Assembly: GCF_000234665.1 (NCBI RefSeq)
Contig: NC_018319.1
Span: forward strand, 186,001-250,000
Direction: 5' to 3'
From: Leishmania mexicana MHOM/GT/2001/U1103
Lineage: Eukaryota; Euglenozoa; Kinetoplastea; Trypanosomatida; Trypanosomatidae
DNA length: 64,000 nucleotides
A program made the translations under genes and the position numbers. Of the stretch, positions 19,599 to 30,200 are shown in pieces. The stretch's first letter is position 1; each line of letters begins with the position of its first letter. The notes below the pieces were generated by a model, which did not search any database, had not been told where the DNA came from, and saw only the letters and a program-made list of their open reading frames with translations.

Positions 19599-21568
19599 GA
19601 GAGGGAGCGCCAAGCAATGGGCGAAGAGGGGAACATCTCCCCCTCCGCCCTCTCTTCCACGCTCTGGCAGCAATCGCCTGTGCGTCGTTGGTTCTTGTAG
19701 TCTTTTTTTTTCATCTTCGTGTGCTGCTGGCTGCCGTGACGACCTCGGCCTCACGTCAGCGCTTGTGTGTGGTGCGTTATGTATCGCTGCCCTTTGTGCA
19801 CGTACGTGTCTGCGTCCGTGGGTCTGTGCGTGATCGTATCACGCCTTTCTTTTCCATCGGGCTGCTTCTCTCTCCCTCTGTGTGTGTGTGTGTGTGTGTG
19901 TGTTTTGGTCCTCCCCTGATGGTGGCGGTGGAGCCTCACATACACCACCCTCCCACCCACCCCTCCGCCACCGCCGACTGCACGCCGGGCACGTCGTTCA
20001 CCGTGGCAGTTGCGTGATGTGGACAATATCCCAAATGAATGAATGAAGCGAGGACAAGAAGAGGCAAGACGGCCTATTTTCTGCCTCTACGTTGCTGCAT
20101 AGATGCCATGCTGCCACAACGGCGTCATCACACGCACACGCACACGCACGCGCGCACCTCCATCAGCCCCCCTTCTCGCACGGCGCTTGCGCCTCCTTCG
20201 TCGCGGTTTACTTACCGATCGTCAGAACGCCCTTCAACTCTTCACTGCCCTCCTCTTGTCCCGCTTTCTCTGACTCACTTCCCCCTCCCCCTCCCCCTCC
20301 CCTTTGCGCGGCCTGGCCGTTCCTTGCCCATGCGCATCACGACCGCCCCGCCCCTTGCACGCGCCATCCACTGATCGTCTCCGTTGGACCTGTTGGCGGT
20401 GGAGCGGGGCGGCAGCTGAACTCCTTTCCTCCTCTTGTCGCTGCTGGCGTCCCTGCTGGTTACTTGGCCCACCTGTCTGTGAAGCGCAACCCACCCACCC
20501 CCTCCCCCATCTGCACATCGACCACGCACACGTCACACCGAGTGCCGCGGGGCAAAACGGCTCTCTCATCACCACGGCGGCGACTGCGAACCAGGTCTTT
20601 TCCTTGCTTCGGCTCTCGCGCCGAGGTCAGCGGAAGCGGAGCGTCGTATTGTTGGGCGTGGCGTAGAGGAGGCGCACCATACCTCTCTCTCTCTCTGCCC
20701 TCTCTCGCACTCGAGCATCGCTCCATTCACCATCACCACCCTCCCCTCCCCTCCCCTCACAACCGCATAGCCCCCACCTCCACCCCTTTCGCGCGCACAC
20801 ACACACGTGCTACCTCCTCTCCTGTGTGTCGCTTGACACCCTCCCTCTGCCTCGTCTTCTCGTGTTCCTATTCTTTTCCTTTACCCAACAACACACGCCA
20901 ACACGCCGACATACAGACCCTCTCGTGCGTGTGTGCATGTGTACGGGTTTTTTTACACTCATTCTTCAGCCTCGCCCTCGCGGCCTGCCTTTTTCGTTCG
21001 ATCCGCTTGTAGGCGCGTGTGTGGCATGTGCATGGCAACACACGCCCTTCCAGGACCCCCCTCCTCTCTCCCCTCCCCCCTCTCACACACACACACCTTT
21101 CCAGGACTCTCGCTGGCCTCACCGCACTCCTCCGTATCTCTTTCGCCGCTCAGCTTATCCATCTATATATATATATATAGATATATGTATATATACACAT
21201 ATATAGATATATGTACATGTATTTATGTGTGTGAATATACCCTCATTCTCATCAACATCCTCGCCCTCGCCATTCTTTCATTCGGCCCGTCCTGCTCACG
21301 ACGAACGTCACGACTCTCTCTCTCTTTCTGGGGGGCTCCTGTTTGGTTCTTGTGGTGGTGGTTGGTGGTGATGGTGGTGGCCGTTGTTGTCACGTGTGAA
21401 GCGGTGCCCTCGGCACAAATATATTCTGCGCACGGGAATCGTGTGCACACGTGCTCGTGAGTGTGTGTGTGACCTGTCATCCCGTCATATCGCCGCTGCG
21501 CGAGTAGCGAAAGCGAAGCAGTCGGTGCACACACACACATACACGGAGAGAGGACTCCACCAGACACC
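19599..21568 (+). other. Intergenic region with pyrimidine tracts and microsatellites
   Basis: No gene is supported. Contents: GT run at about 19879-19902, CA-rich run at about 20130-20150, several C/T tracts at 20200-20330 and 20690-20760, a TA-rich palindromic block at about 21162-21235, and a CT tract at about 21309-21330 that may serve the gene at 21569. The 306-codon frame at 20092-21012 is a translation of C/T tracts with no protein-like conserved block. Confidence 0.55.
21162..21235. repeat. TA-rich imperfect palindromic repeat
   Basis: Runs of TA with ATATATAG/CTATATAT pairs allow alternative hairpins. It marks one of the few AT-rich islands in a GC-rich window. Similar TA blocks occur at about 33881-33893, 41198-41232, 51800-51876, 52455-52483 and 62803-62838. 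Confidence 0.75.
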
Positions 21569-22567
21569 ATGACCCTCTTCCTCTCAGCGGCGCTGCCGGT
21601 CCCAATGCGACTTGTGCCGCTTCTGCTAGGAACCCTCGCGCTCCTTACGGCGGCGGCCCATGTGAGCGCCGCGCACGCGCCGTACCAGATTACCACCCGC
21701 GCCTTTTCAGAGTGCTCCGCTTACGCCGACCACTTCCCCCACATGCAGAGAACCACGGACTGCGTTGTCAGGAACCTCTGCGTTACGCGCAGGCACTGCT
21801 GCAAGAATATGCACGAGACGGACCTCGGCAAGTGCCTTGACATAACCTCCTTTTCCTGCGACACGGCGGCGGTGTGCGCCACTTATGCGGCGGCGTCCTC
21901 TAGCAGCAGCTCCAGCACAAGCCCGTGGTTCCCGGAGACGCAGGATGGCGGTGCCTCGTTGACGTGCTGCCACGCAGCCGCCACCACAACAGAGGCCCCT
22001 GCCGTACCGCCCCTCGACGGCTGGAGCTCGGAAGAGGTGAGTCACAACTCTGGCTTGCGGCCGGAATCGATGTGCGATGACACGACCTCGACCGCATGCA
22101 TGGTGACTCCGATGCTCCTGCCGGCCATCCGCGCCTTCTGCCAGAATGACCTCCTGAACATGTACACGGACACGTATCTCTACGATAGCGTGCCGCGCAT
22201 GTGCTGCCAGCACTTTGCCGCCGGTCCTCTTGACAGCAGCAGTGCTGAGCCCTCGACTACTCGAAAGGTGGCGTGCGGGCTGAAACTGCTAGATCTCCCT
22301 CGCACGGGCGAGTACCACTGCTCCCTTGACATGCGCAGCGCGGCGAATATCTGCTGCAACGCACGCATTGAACGCGAACCAAGCAGCAGCAACGACGCTG
22401 GAAGCACTGCTTTGTCTGGCGAGCAACTTGTCTTCACGTACATCAGCAGCAAGTGCCTCCTCCACCCCGACTCGAACGGCAACAGCGTCTCATCGCCGGC
22501 GATGTTCGTGGCTCGGCTGCTGACAGTGGCCGCGCTGTCAGTGTTGGCTGTGCACCTGTGCATGTAG
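21569..22567 (+). CDS. Cys-rich secreted protein, probably GPI-anchored surface protein
   Basis: This is a 332-residue protein with an N-terminal hydrophobic signal (about residues 13-34, ending near AAHVSAAHA) and a C-terminal hydrophobic tail (about 312-332) preceded by small residues (SNGNSVSSPA). That is the layout of a GPI-anchored protein with an omega site somewhere in the Ser/Asn/Gly stretch. The mature region has many Cys, including four CC pairs (HCCK, TCCH, MCCQ, ICCN), suggesting a disulfide-bonded ectodomain, perhaps with an internal repeat. A Ser-run and Thr/Pro-rich segment could carry glycans. I do not recognise the family. The start is the ATG at 21569; the ATG at 21605 (residue 13) would give a shorter and cleaner signal peptide. 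A SIDER-like repeat begins 51 nt after the stop. Confidence 0.83.
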   Translation: MTLFLSAALPVPMRLVPLLLGTLALLTAAAHVSAAHAPYQITTRAFSECSAYADHFPHMQRTTDCVVRNLCVTRRHCCKNMHETDLGKCLDITSFSCDTAAVCATYAAASSSSSSSTSPWFPETQDGGASLTCCHAAATTTEAPAVPPLDGWSSEEVSHNSGLRPESMCDDTTSTACMVTPMLLPAIRAFCQNDLLNMYTDTYLYDSVPRMCCQHFAAGPLDSSSAEPSTTRKVACGLKLLDLPRTGEYHCSLDMRSAANICCNARIEREPSSSNDAGSTALSGEQLVFTYISSKCLLHPDSNGNSVSSPAMFVARLLTVAALSVLAVHLCM

Positions 22568-22617
22568 TGGGCCCCTCCCTTTTCCTTTGGCTTTCCGTTT
22601 TCGGCTACTTCCAGTCC

Positions 22618-22839
22618 TCCCTCGTGACATGGGGGGAGGAGGAGGAGGGGTGTACACACACACACACACCTCCGTGCGTGACAGCCCCACCACCTCCGCC
22701 AAAACGCCGAGCATTTACAGCATGAGGGACCCAGAGTAATGTATCGCTGCTGGTATCGGCGGCGAGGTCGCGGGCTGGTGTTGCGTCGGAGCGGCGCTTT
22801 CAGATCATGTCCGGTGGCAGAGCAGTGAACACGCGCACA
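22618..22839 (+). repeat. SIDER-like interspersed repeat, copy 1 (internally deleted)
   Basis: This matches the repeat at 41318-41785 from the shared TCCCTCGTGACATGG start through a G-rich and CA-repeat segment to the GGAGCG at about 22788-22793, then jumps to the terminal part of the other copy (GCGCTTTCAGATCATGTC onward). A 238-bp internal segment is missing between two CGGAGCG copies. Position just 3' of a stop codon and dispersed, diverged copies fit Leishmania SIDER retroposons (degenerate, truncated members of the ingi/L1Tc clade). The orientation is assumed from the other copies. Confidence 0.65.
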
Positions 22840-24064
22840 CGATGTGGATACGAGAGAGAAAAGTGCGGAACGGTGCCGAGAGTTGTGCGCATCTTCTCGC
22901 TACATTCGACTGATGTGTCTGTTCTCATATATAGTGATGTAAAAGCATAGGTGTGCGTCGTTGGCAGTGTGAGGGTGCGTAGATAGATGCCGAGATGTGC
23001 TTCCGATTTGGTAAAGGCGCGCATGGCAGCAACAGTGGCATCATTGCGCTGGCGATTTGGCGTCGCGTGGACTCACCACCACAATTCTCATCACGAAACA
23101 TCACCTTCTCTTCCTATATTAACCTTTGTTAGACGATATCTTCCGAACTGCGTCCGTGACGTCATTCTTGCGGAAAGACAGACGGAGGCGGGGGGCAGAG
23201 GCGCGCACACGTGAGAGGTAAGATGGAGTACCTGTGCCTTTGGCGTGGCTGCGTTGGACGGGGGAAAAGGGGGTACACCGCCCTCAACGCGCACACGCAT
23301 ACATCTCACGTCAACCCGCCACCAACCCACCCGCCCCTCCCGCCTTTTTCGCCCTCTTAGCTACAGCGGGTTGGCTTGACTTTCTCCCTTCCTACTCCCT
23401 TCCCCTCCCTCACCGACCTTCTGGCGGTGTTTGGCACCCAAGCGCGGCATCACGTGGACGCCGTTTCCCCCCCCCCCGTCCGAAACTGAACAAAGAAACG
23501 GTGCGTCATGCTTTATTGTTGTGCTTCTTTGACGGGCTCGCGTTCCCCCTTGAGGCCCGTGTGCTTCCCCCCTCCCCTCTCGCGAATCATGCTTGCGGAG
23601 CAGAGGGAAAGGGCGATGCGCACGAGTCGGGCAGTCCTGATGCTTGGTGCGTCCTTGTGTGGCAACGGGGCTATCGAGGGGGCAACCGAGATGCGAACGT
23701 GTTGTTCATGCCAGAGAGGGCGGAAACTACCATGCGGCCCTCTCTTGCCTCCCTCGGTATTTGGCTGCCTTGCCCCCCCCGCCGCCTCTCTCTTCTCCTT
23801 GCCGAACACACCTCACGCCAGCTACATCAGCACGCTTGCAGTGTGCCCATGGGGCAGCAATGTGCGTGAGGTGGCGTGTGTCCACATAGAGAGAACGCCC
23901 ACCCACCACGCCCTCCTCTGCGCCGCTCTCGCACCCCGACGTACACACATCATCCTCATCGCACTCTCCCTCCCTCTCTCTGTCTCTGTCTCTCCTTCAC
24001 TGCCTCTTCCTGGTCTCTTGGGACTTGGAAGAGATCAGGATTGCAGCAGTCCTGCGCACGCGTG

Positions 24065-24127
24065 CTTCTCCCCCTCCCTCCTCCTCCCACCTCCACCCCC
24101 TCCCGTCGCTGCCGTGTACGGACGGAG
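24065..24127 (+). promoter_or_regulatory. Polypyrimidine tract and candidate spliced-leader acceptor
   Basis: An almost pure C/T tract at 24065-24108 is followed by the AG at 24126-24127, giving a 5' UTR of about 65 nt before the ATG at 24193. Confidence 0.5.
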
Positions 24128-24192
24128 CAGCAGAGAAGCCGAGTTCAGACACCGACGGCTATCTGCACCAACGCGAGCTCAGGAGTGTAGCC

Positions 24193-25170
24193 ATGCACTC
24201 GATGCGACAGCGCTCCTGCGACATCGTTGCCTCGACCGTGTCGGCCCTACTCGTCACGGCAGTCCTAACGGCCAGCTCGACGATTTTGCGAGACCTGGTG
24301 CTGCGCCCGCGTCCGCTCGCCTCGGACGTGCGTGTGTCGAGCCTCTCGCCGCTGTACCACGTGCGCAGCCCTACGCTGCTGTCTCCAGAGATCCCGGATG
24401 CGGCCATCTACTACCGCCCCGGCACCGGCAGCGATGGCCGCAGAAGCGCGGAAAAAATGCTCCCGCCGAATATTAAGATCGTGGACACGGTGGATCGTCC
24501 TGAGGACAGCGAGGAAGATCGCCAGCGCAAGACATGGCAGCGGCAGCGCTTACCGAAAGGCTTCGAGCTCGGCGTACGCACCATCGATCGCGTCGCGCTG
24601 TACCTCTCTGGCTCGGTGGACTTCTCCCCCTGTTGGGACTGGAACACGAAAGCTATCTACATCTCCTTCATTGCCCGCTTTCCGTCGACGTCGGCATCTC
24701 AGAATGACGTCGTCCTGCTCGATGCGGTGCTGCGCCCGGTGTCACTGCCAGCGAAGCTCGCGCGGTTGGCGAAGTTGCGTCGCCAAGAGCGGAGCGCGGC
24801 GCTACCGGGAAGCGGCAACGGGAGAGCGACGGTGGCGGCCAGGGCCTCTCCCGCCGCCACGCAGATGTTGACGGACGAAGAGCGGCAGCAGCTCGCTGCC
24901 TTCGAGCAGACTCTGCGCAATGTCGATCACGATCACCCCTCCGTGTACATTGACCACATCGACAAGCGGATCGTGCTGAACGACTCATTCAAGTACTTTG
25001 TGGACGCCTTTGACGACACCTCTCTCGGCGGCAACACGGTTGAGGTGGTACTGCGCTACCAGGTGATGAGCTACTCCGGCTGGGCGCCCGTGCGGGAGGA
25101 TGTGCTTGGGCACCAGGTGAAAGTAAAGATGCCAGAGAACGCTGTGCTGTGGAAGGCGCATCAGCGGTGA
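24193..25170 (+). CDS. Signal peptidase complex subunit 3 (SPC22/23 type)
   Basis: This is a 325-residue type II membrane protein: a hydrophobic segment at about residues 9-36 and the rest in the ER lumen. The family signature is at about 142-175 (SVDFSPCWDWNTKAIYISF, then DVVLLDAVLRP), matching the SPC3 motif in which a Leu/Phe-x-Pro stretch precedes FNWNTK and is followed by a conserved VVLWD-type segment. The C-terminal block at about 274-300 (GGNTVEVVLRYQVMSYSG) matches the final beta strands of the family. SPC3 is a non-catalytic subunit of the complex that cleaves ER signal peptides. It is longer than the usual 180 or so residues because of an N-terminal extension and a Ser/Ala/Arg-rich insert near 205-235. 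The start is the ATG at 24193. An upstream 56-codon extension in the open frame (from 24025) is pyrimidine-tract translation. Confidence 0.9.
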   Translation: MHSMRQRSCDIVASTVSALLVTAVLTASSTILRDLVLRPRPLASDVRVSSLSPLYHVRSPTLLSPEIPDAAIYYRPGTGSDGRRSAEKMLPPNIKIVDTVDRPEDSEEDRQRKTWQRQRLPKGFELGVRTIDRVALYLSGSVDFSPCWDWNTKAIYISFIARFPSTSASQNDVVLLDAVLRPVSLPAKLARLAKLRRQERSAALPGSGNGRATVAARASPAATQMLTDEERQQLAAFEQTLRNVDHDHPSVYIDHIDKRIVLNDSFKYFVDAFDDTSLGGNTVEVVLRYQVMSYSGWAPVREDVLGHQVKVKMPENAVLWKAHQR

Positions 25171-25832
25171 TGAGAAACGGCGTGAGTGCTCATGACTGCG
25201 TGTCTGTGTGTGTGTGTGTGTGTGTGTATGTGTGTGCGGAATGAGTGGCGGGCCGAGACGCGGGCACCAGAGTGGCTGTGATGCATTGGTCCACGTGCCG
25301 CTGTCGCTTGGCCTTCACTTTCTGTTGTGCTCTGCGTTGCTGACCGCGCGTGCGCATGCGTGTATGAGTAGGCAGCAGACTGTGGTGTTTCAGCTCTTCA
25401 TCTCACCGTCGGCAGCACAAAGTTCGTCCAACACGAGCTCCTGTGTATGCGCGTGGGCGCCTCAGCTGTGATAGGGTGATGGCGCTGCTCCTCGTCCTCG
25501 CCCCGTCCTCTCTGCGTGACGAGGTTAGTGCGCACTGTGTCGAGGGGATATGTTTCTGCATGTAGGTGCTCAGCGCCTCTCTCTTCTGCCCACCTCCTCC
25601 CCTCCCTCTCACACATTGGCGTCCGCCGGTCCCGCTCGAGCGACGAGGCCCTGTTAACGGCCGCCACGGTCCCCATCCCCGCCATCTGGACACGGGCGCC
25701 AGCAAGCCAAGCAGCCAACACCGCCATCACGGTGACAGCCGCCCTTCTGCGGCTTCCCTTTCTCTCTCCATCCCACAAACACACCGTCGAGCGCTCGTGC
25801 CGCACACCCATCCTCACTCACCCACACCAGCC
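25171..25832 (+). other. Intergenic region
   Basis: No gene is supported. A GT run lies at about 25203-25228, and pyrimidine tracts at about 25575-25613 and 25741-25772 precede candidate acceptors upstream of 25833. Confidence 0.55.
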
Positions 25833-26540
25833 ATGCCGAAGAAGAAGAATGCGTTCATGTACTCCATCGACCCGGAGCTGTACGCTCGCTCGCACGCGCC
25901 GGCCAGTACGATCGCCATGGGTATGAAGAGCTCCCAAGCCTCCTCGCTCTGCTGGGCCAACCAGGTGCAACAGGAGGAGCGGATTCGAGATAAGTGGGAC
26001 GCGACGTACGACCCACAGCACAACCAAGAAAATCGAGCTTTGCAAGCGGTGCAGCAGACGCGCGCGCGTGATGCAGCGCGGCACGAGGCGTACGTGAACC
26101 CCGAACACAACCCAGAACTGTACAGCACCTTGTACAAGAAGGCGCCTCCGTCCTCTGTAAGCGACGCAGCAGCGGCACCGGCGTCCTCCTCGTCTCCCCA
26201 GCACAACACCGCCACAGAAGCAGCGCCGGCAGGGACAACAACGGGTACGGGTGACCCAAGCGACAGCCCCTTTGCTCGTTGTGCCCGCTCCGTCACGCAG
26301 GAATACCTTCAGGCTCGCTGCAGACACCACACGCTGCAGCAGCGCTATCCGAGGGGGCCGGTCACCACCGCGCAGGCTGTGGGGTGGGCAGCCGGTGCAA
26401 CCGGCCGAGCGTCGGCGTCGTCACTAGAGGCGTCGTCTTCCCCGTACCGCCAGGTGCGCCGTCGCCAGATCGGTGCCTATCGTAAGCCAGAGGACGATGA
26501 ACACGCGTTTCTGTTCGGCTATGACTATACGCCAAAGTAG
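25833..26540 (+). CDS. Small conserved-looking protein, unknown function
   Basis: The 235-residue protein begins MPKKKNAFMYSIDPELYARS. Residues about 1-105 look ordered and rich in Tyr, Gln and Asn-Pro, with a repeated pattern (YDPQHNQEN, then VNPEHNPELYSTLY). A Ser/Ala/Thr linker follows, and the C-terminus (QIGAYRKPEDDEHAFLFGYDYTPK at about 212-235) also looks constrained. Two short, motif-rich ends around a variable linker are seen in some flagellar microtubule-associated proteins, but no family is claimed. The start is the ATG at 25833, directly after a pyrimidine-rich stretch and CACCAG. The open frame back to 25566 is spacer. Confidence 0.82.
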   Translation: MPKKKNAFMYSIDPELYARSHAPASTIAMGMKSSQASSLCWANQVQQEERIRDKWDATYDPQHNQENRALQAVQQTRARDAARHEAYVNPEHNPELYSTLYKKAPPSSVSDAAAAPASSSSPQHNTATEAAPAGTTTGTGDPSDSPFARCARSVTQEYLQARCRHHTLQQRYPRGPVTTAQAVGWAAGATGRASASSLEASSSPYRQVRRRQIGAYRKPEDDEHAFLFGYDYTPK

Positions 26541-27288
26541 GCATCTCGGGCAGCGGCGTGCGCCGTGCGGGTCTCTCCGTTGTTTCGGACGCTCGTGAGT
26601 AACTCGCTCGCTGCCTCTCACTGTGTCAGCGGAAACCTGTGTGCTTGCGTGTGCGTGTGTGTGTGTGCGTGTGTACGGTGTCGATGGGTATGTATGCTTA
26701 CCTCTCGTGCGATGTTTCATTACTTCTGCGACGTGCTCACTCACTCGCTCTTCCCCTCACTCTCTTCTTGCTATTATGTATGCGTGTGTGTGGGGGGGTG
26801 GCACAGGTACGTGTACCCCAAGCACCCTTCACGGCTTCTCCTTCCCGTTGCCGCACGCCGGTGTGCCGCTCCCGCGGCGGGGTGATCCGTCCTGCAGGGC
26901 GCCTCGTCTTCTGCGCTGTGCACCACTCGATCAGCTTCACCACCCTTCACTACCCCTCCCTCCCTCCCTCCCTCCCTCGCGCCTTAGAGCGCTGTCACAA
27001 GACGGCGGCCACTACTCACTCACCGCGACAGTCCCTCGCAGCTGCCACCCGCATCGTGCTGCTACATCGCGCGTGTCTTGCGTGCGGCGCCTTCTCCGCC
27101 AGCGACGTCACACTTCTGCCTTCTCTCTCTCTCACTATCTCGCTTTGTGTGTTGCACACGCCTAGACTAGAGTTGTACATGGTCGGAACGTACCGCCAGG
27201 ACAGCGCCTCCTGCCCTCCTGCCCAGCACATCAACGGGACCGGCGTGAGGGGAACATGCGCGTCTTCATGGGGCCCTAGTATCGCCCC
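26541..27288 (+). other. Intergenic region
   Basis: No gene is supported. It contains a GT-rich run at about 26640-26670, a CT-repeat tract at about 26941-26985, and a pyrimidine tract at about 27111-27140 followed by the AG at 27164-27165, the likely acceptor for the gene at 27289. Confidence 0.55.
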
Positions 27289-30200
27289 ATGCACCGGCCT
27301 CTGAAAAGGGGGTGGTGTGCGCAGGGACGCCCGCCAACGCCGCACCGGGAGAAACGACACTCGCGGTCGAAAAAGCCACAAGCATCGGGAACAGGGGAGG
27401 TCAGCGCATTGCCAGTCGACGACGGCAGCGACACGGACGCACGAGCGCCGCGCCGCAGCTCCTCACACGCTGTCGGTGCTCGTCGCCAGAGCACCGGTCT
27501 CAACGACAGCAGCCGTAGCAGCTCCGGCCACAGCAGCAGCACGGAGAGCGGCGACTACTTCGAGCCACACACTCTTAGAGAAAGCTGGCGCAGCATCGAT
27601 GGACGGCAGCGGCGCAGAGAATCAGCCGGGCCGCCCGCCAGCACGCCCGCTGCGCCGGCGTTTGCACTAAAAAAAGATGGCGAGGGAGGCGCAGCCGTGC
27701 GAACAGCGCCAGCGGCCGCTGCACAAGACATCCAGGAAAGAGAGAAGCGACACCCGCGCAGCGGCGGTGACGTTTCACCGTCGCACCGACCGCTGTACTA
27801 CACACGCGGTGGAGTGCTCCTCGAGCACCCCCGACACGCACGCCCCGCCGACAGCGACGACAGCAACGGCACTAGTGGGCGCCGCGGCTTCCGCTCCCCT
27901 GTAAAGCTGCAGCGCACGTCTCCCGAACGCAGCACGCATGCAAGCAGGATGATTGCAGCTTCCTGTCGCGAAGGTCCGTCTTTTCGAAGCGCGGGTATCG
28001 TGGCGTACAGCAGCAGCTCCTCCTCCTCTAGCACTCGTAGTGCAAGCAGCAGCGGCAGTTGTGGCGGAGCCGGCGATGGAGGTCATACGCGGCGCACCGC
28101 CAACTTGGCCTCGCCACAGCCGCTTATCGATGCAAGGAAGGTATTCAAGATATCGCCGAACGGCCGCCTCGCGCGTGTTCGTGGCGCAGCCTGTGCGCAG
28201 CAGCAGCAGCAGCAGCAGCGGCAAGGTCTGCCTCCTTCCACACCCATGGCACCCACTCATGAGCAGCAGCTCATCGACCCAGAAGCTGTGACCGTCGCTC
28301 CAACTGCAACGGCGATGCGCAGCGCGCTGCCGTCGTTTCTCAGCTCGGCGAAGCGCCGCTGGAGTTCTTCTGGAATCCATCGTGAAAGCCCGTCGGATAA
28401 TGCCGACCTCAGCGGCAGCGACGACGACGGTATTCATGGAGGCTGTGCTTCTCACCACTCAGGCAGACATGCTCGCCACGCCGCACGACTGCCGCCGCGA
28501 GACGCGGAGAACGGGGTGTTGGCTGAGGTGATGGATGCCTCCGCTGCAGAGACTTTGCTCATCCGTCGAGGCGAAGGTGGAAGTAACGCCCTGGAATCTG
28601 GGAAGGACAACGCGCGGCGTCACCGACGGCATCATCGCCAGGACTGCGCGCCCGCGCACGTCGTTCTCGAGAACGCGACGCCGCGGCGAGCGGACGATGG
28701 CGCTTACAGCTACGCAAGAAATGGCAACGGCAGCGACAGCATGCTGCCTAACGCGGCTGAGGTGGGCTCCCCGCGCTGCGGGCGGTGGCCGTCGAATGCG
28801 CGGTCGGCGAGATCCTTGGAAAGCGTGGCTTCCTGGAACGTGGCACTCTCAGGTTCCGAGTTGCAGCGACAATACGGCGCCGCCCTGAGCAGCCGTGCCA
28901 TGCAAGCGGCCTGGACTTCATACCTGCGCCGCAGTGGTCTCCTGTCCACCTCCGAGGGTAATGTCCGCCAGAGGGCCACTCCAGTGCAGGATGCGCCACC
29001 GCAGATCACACACGCGCACGATGCACTCCCAGCGCAGCAGCGGCCGAACATGACAACGGTCGCAGCACCCTCGGCACACAGCATGGGGATGGAGCCGTCG
29101 GCCGATGCACTTGCGCTGGAAAAAGAGGTCCTCCTCCTGCGATGCTCGCTGCTCATGACATACACCCTACTCGCAGCCGCGGCGGTGGACGGGCGCGATG
29201 GCGGTTGCGTCGGCACAAAGACAGAGAGGCCGCGGCAGCACGTTGCGCGGCGCTACGCCGAGTGGACGACGGAGGCGGAGCAGCGGGCACATGGACCCGC
29301 CAGTGCACAAGCAGGCGAGTCCGACGAGAAAGGCAGAGAGTGTCGACGCCGTCGTCAGCGCTTTACTGCGCCGTACCTGCGCGGGCCGACTCCGTGGTCG
29401 GCGCTGGAGGCTCGGTTGGCCGAGGCGGTGCAAGCAGCGGCCGAGGAGCTAGCTTTTGACAGCGACGCCGCAACCCCGCCACAGACACTCCCTCCACCGC
29501 AGCTGCTGCTGCGCGAGTCTCCACCCTACGACGTCGTCGGGCTGCCCTCTGTCTGGTATCCGCCTGATCGAAGCGATGACAACGACAGCCCGTTGAGCGG
29601 GACGCTCTGGGTGTGGTTCAGCGGCGACGATGGCGGCCATTCGGAGGACGGCGTGGCAGGTGTCTACCTATCGTCTTCTGACGAAGGTGGGAGGGGCGGC
29701 GGCGGCAGTGGCGCGAAGCGGCGAAGTCTCAGCGAGGACGCCACCGCAAGGCGGCGACACGAGCGCAGAAAGAGCGAAGGGCTTTCATCCGCGTTACGGT
29801 TCCCTCACAACAGCCTTGTGGAGCGTCGGCGGCCGCAGACGTTGGCGCCGTCGTTCCGTGGTGCGTGGCGCCGCTGCTTCGTTGTCGCAGACGATAGCGG
29901 CGTGTGCGTGTACCCCACGGAGCGCGACTACGCCGACTTTGCCAGCGAGACCCTCCTCATGACCGTTCCGTACGTATCGCTTGCCTACCTTGTACCGGAC
30001 TTCGCTGCTGCTGCTGCTGCCGCGGCGGCATTCGATGACGTCAGCGCGGAGCAAGAGGAGGCGAGATGGAGCAGCAGCAGCCATGCAAAGCCCTCGAATC
30101 GCCCAGGACGAGGCGGCTACCCGCTGCGGCGCCACGGTTCTCCGGAGGCCGTGCACGTTGCGACGCTTGCAGCTGTGACGGCCCAGCTTGTGACTGACAC

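Larger units (their letters stand above)
22568..24192 (+). other. Intergenic region carrying a SIDER-like repeat
   Basis: The proximal part carries the SIDER-like copy at 22618-22839. The rest has no supported gene. Pyrimidine tracts at about 23330-23420, 23960-24015 and 24065-24108 precede the next gene; the AG at 24126-24127 is the best acceptor candidate. The 322-codon frame at 23508-24476 runs through these tracts and into the next gene out of frame. Confidence 0.55.

Noticed and set aside
20092..21012. 306-codon open frame in spacer
   Set aside because: It is Pro/Ser/Leu/Cys-rich because it translates C/T tracts. It has no ordered block and no coding-like codon choice.
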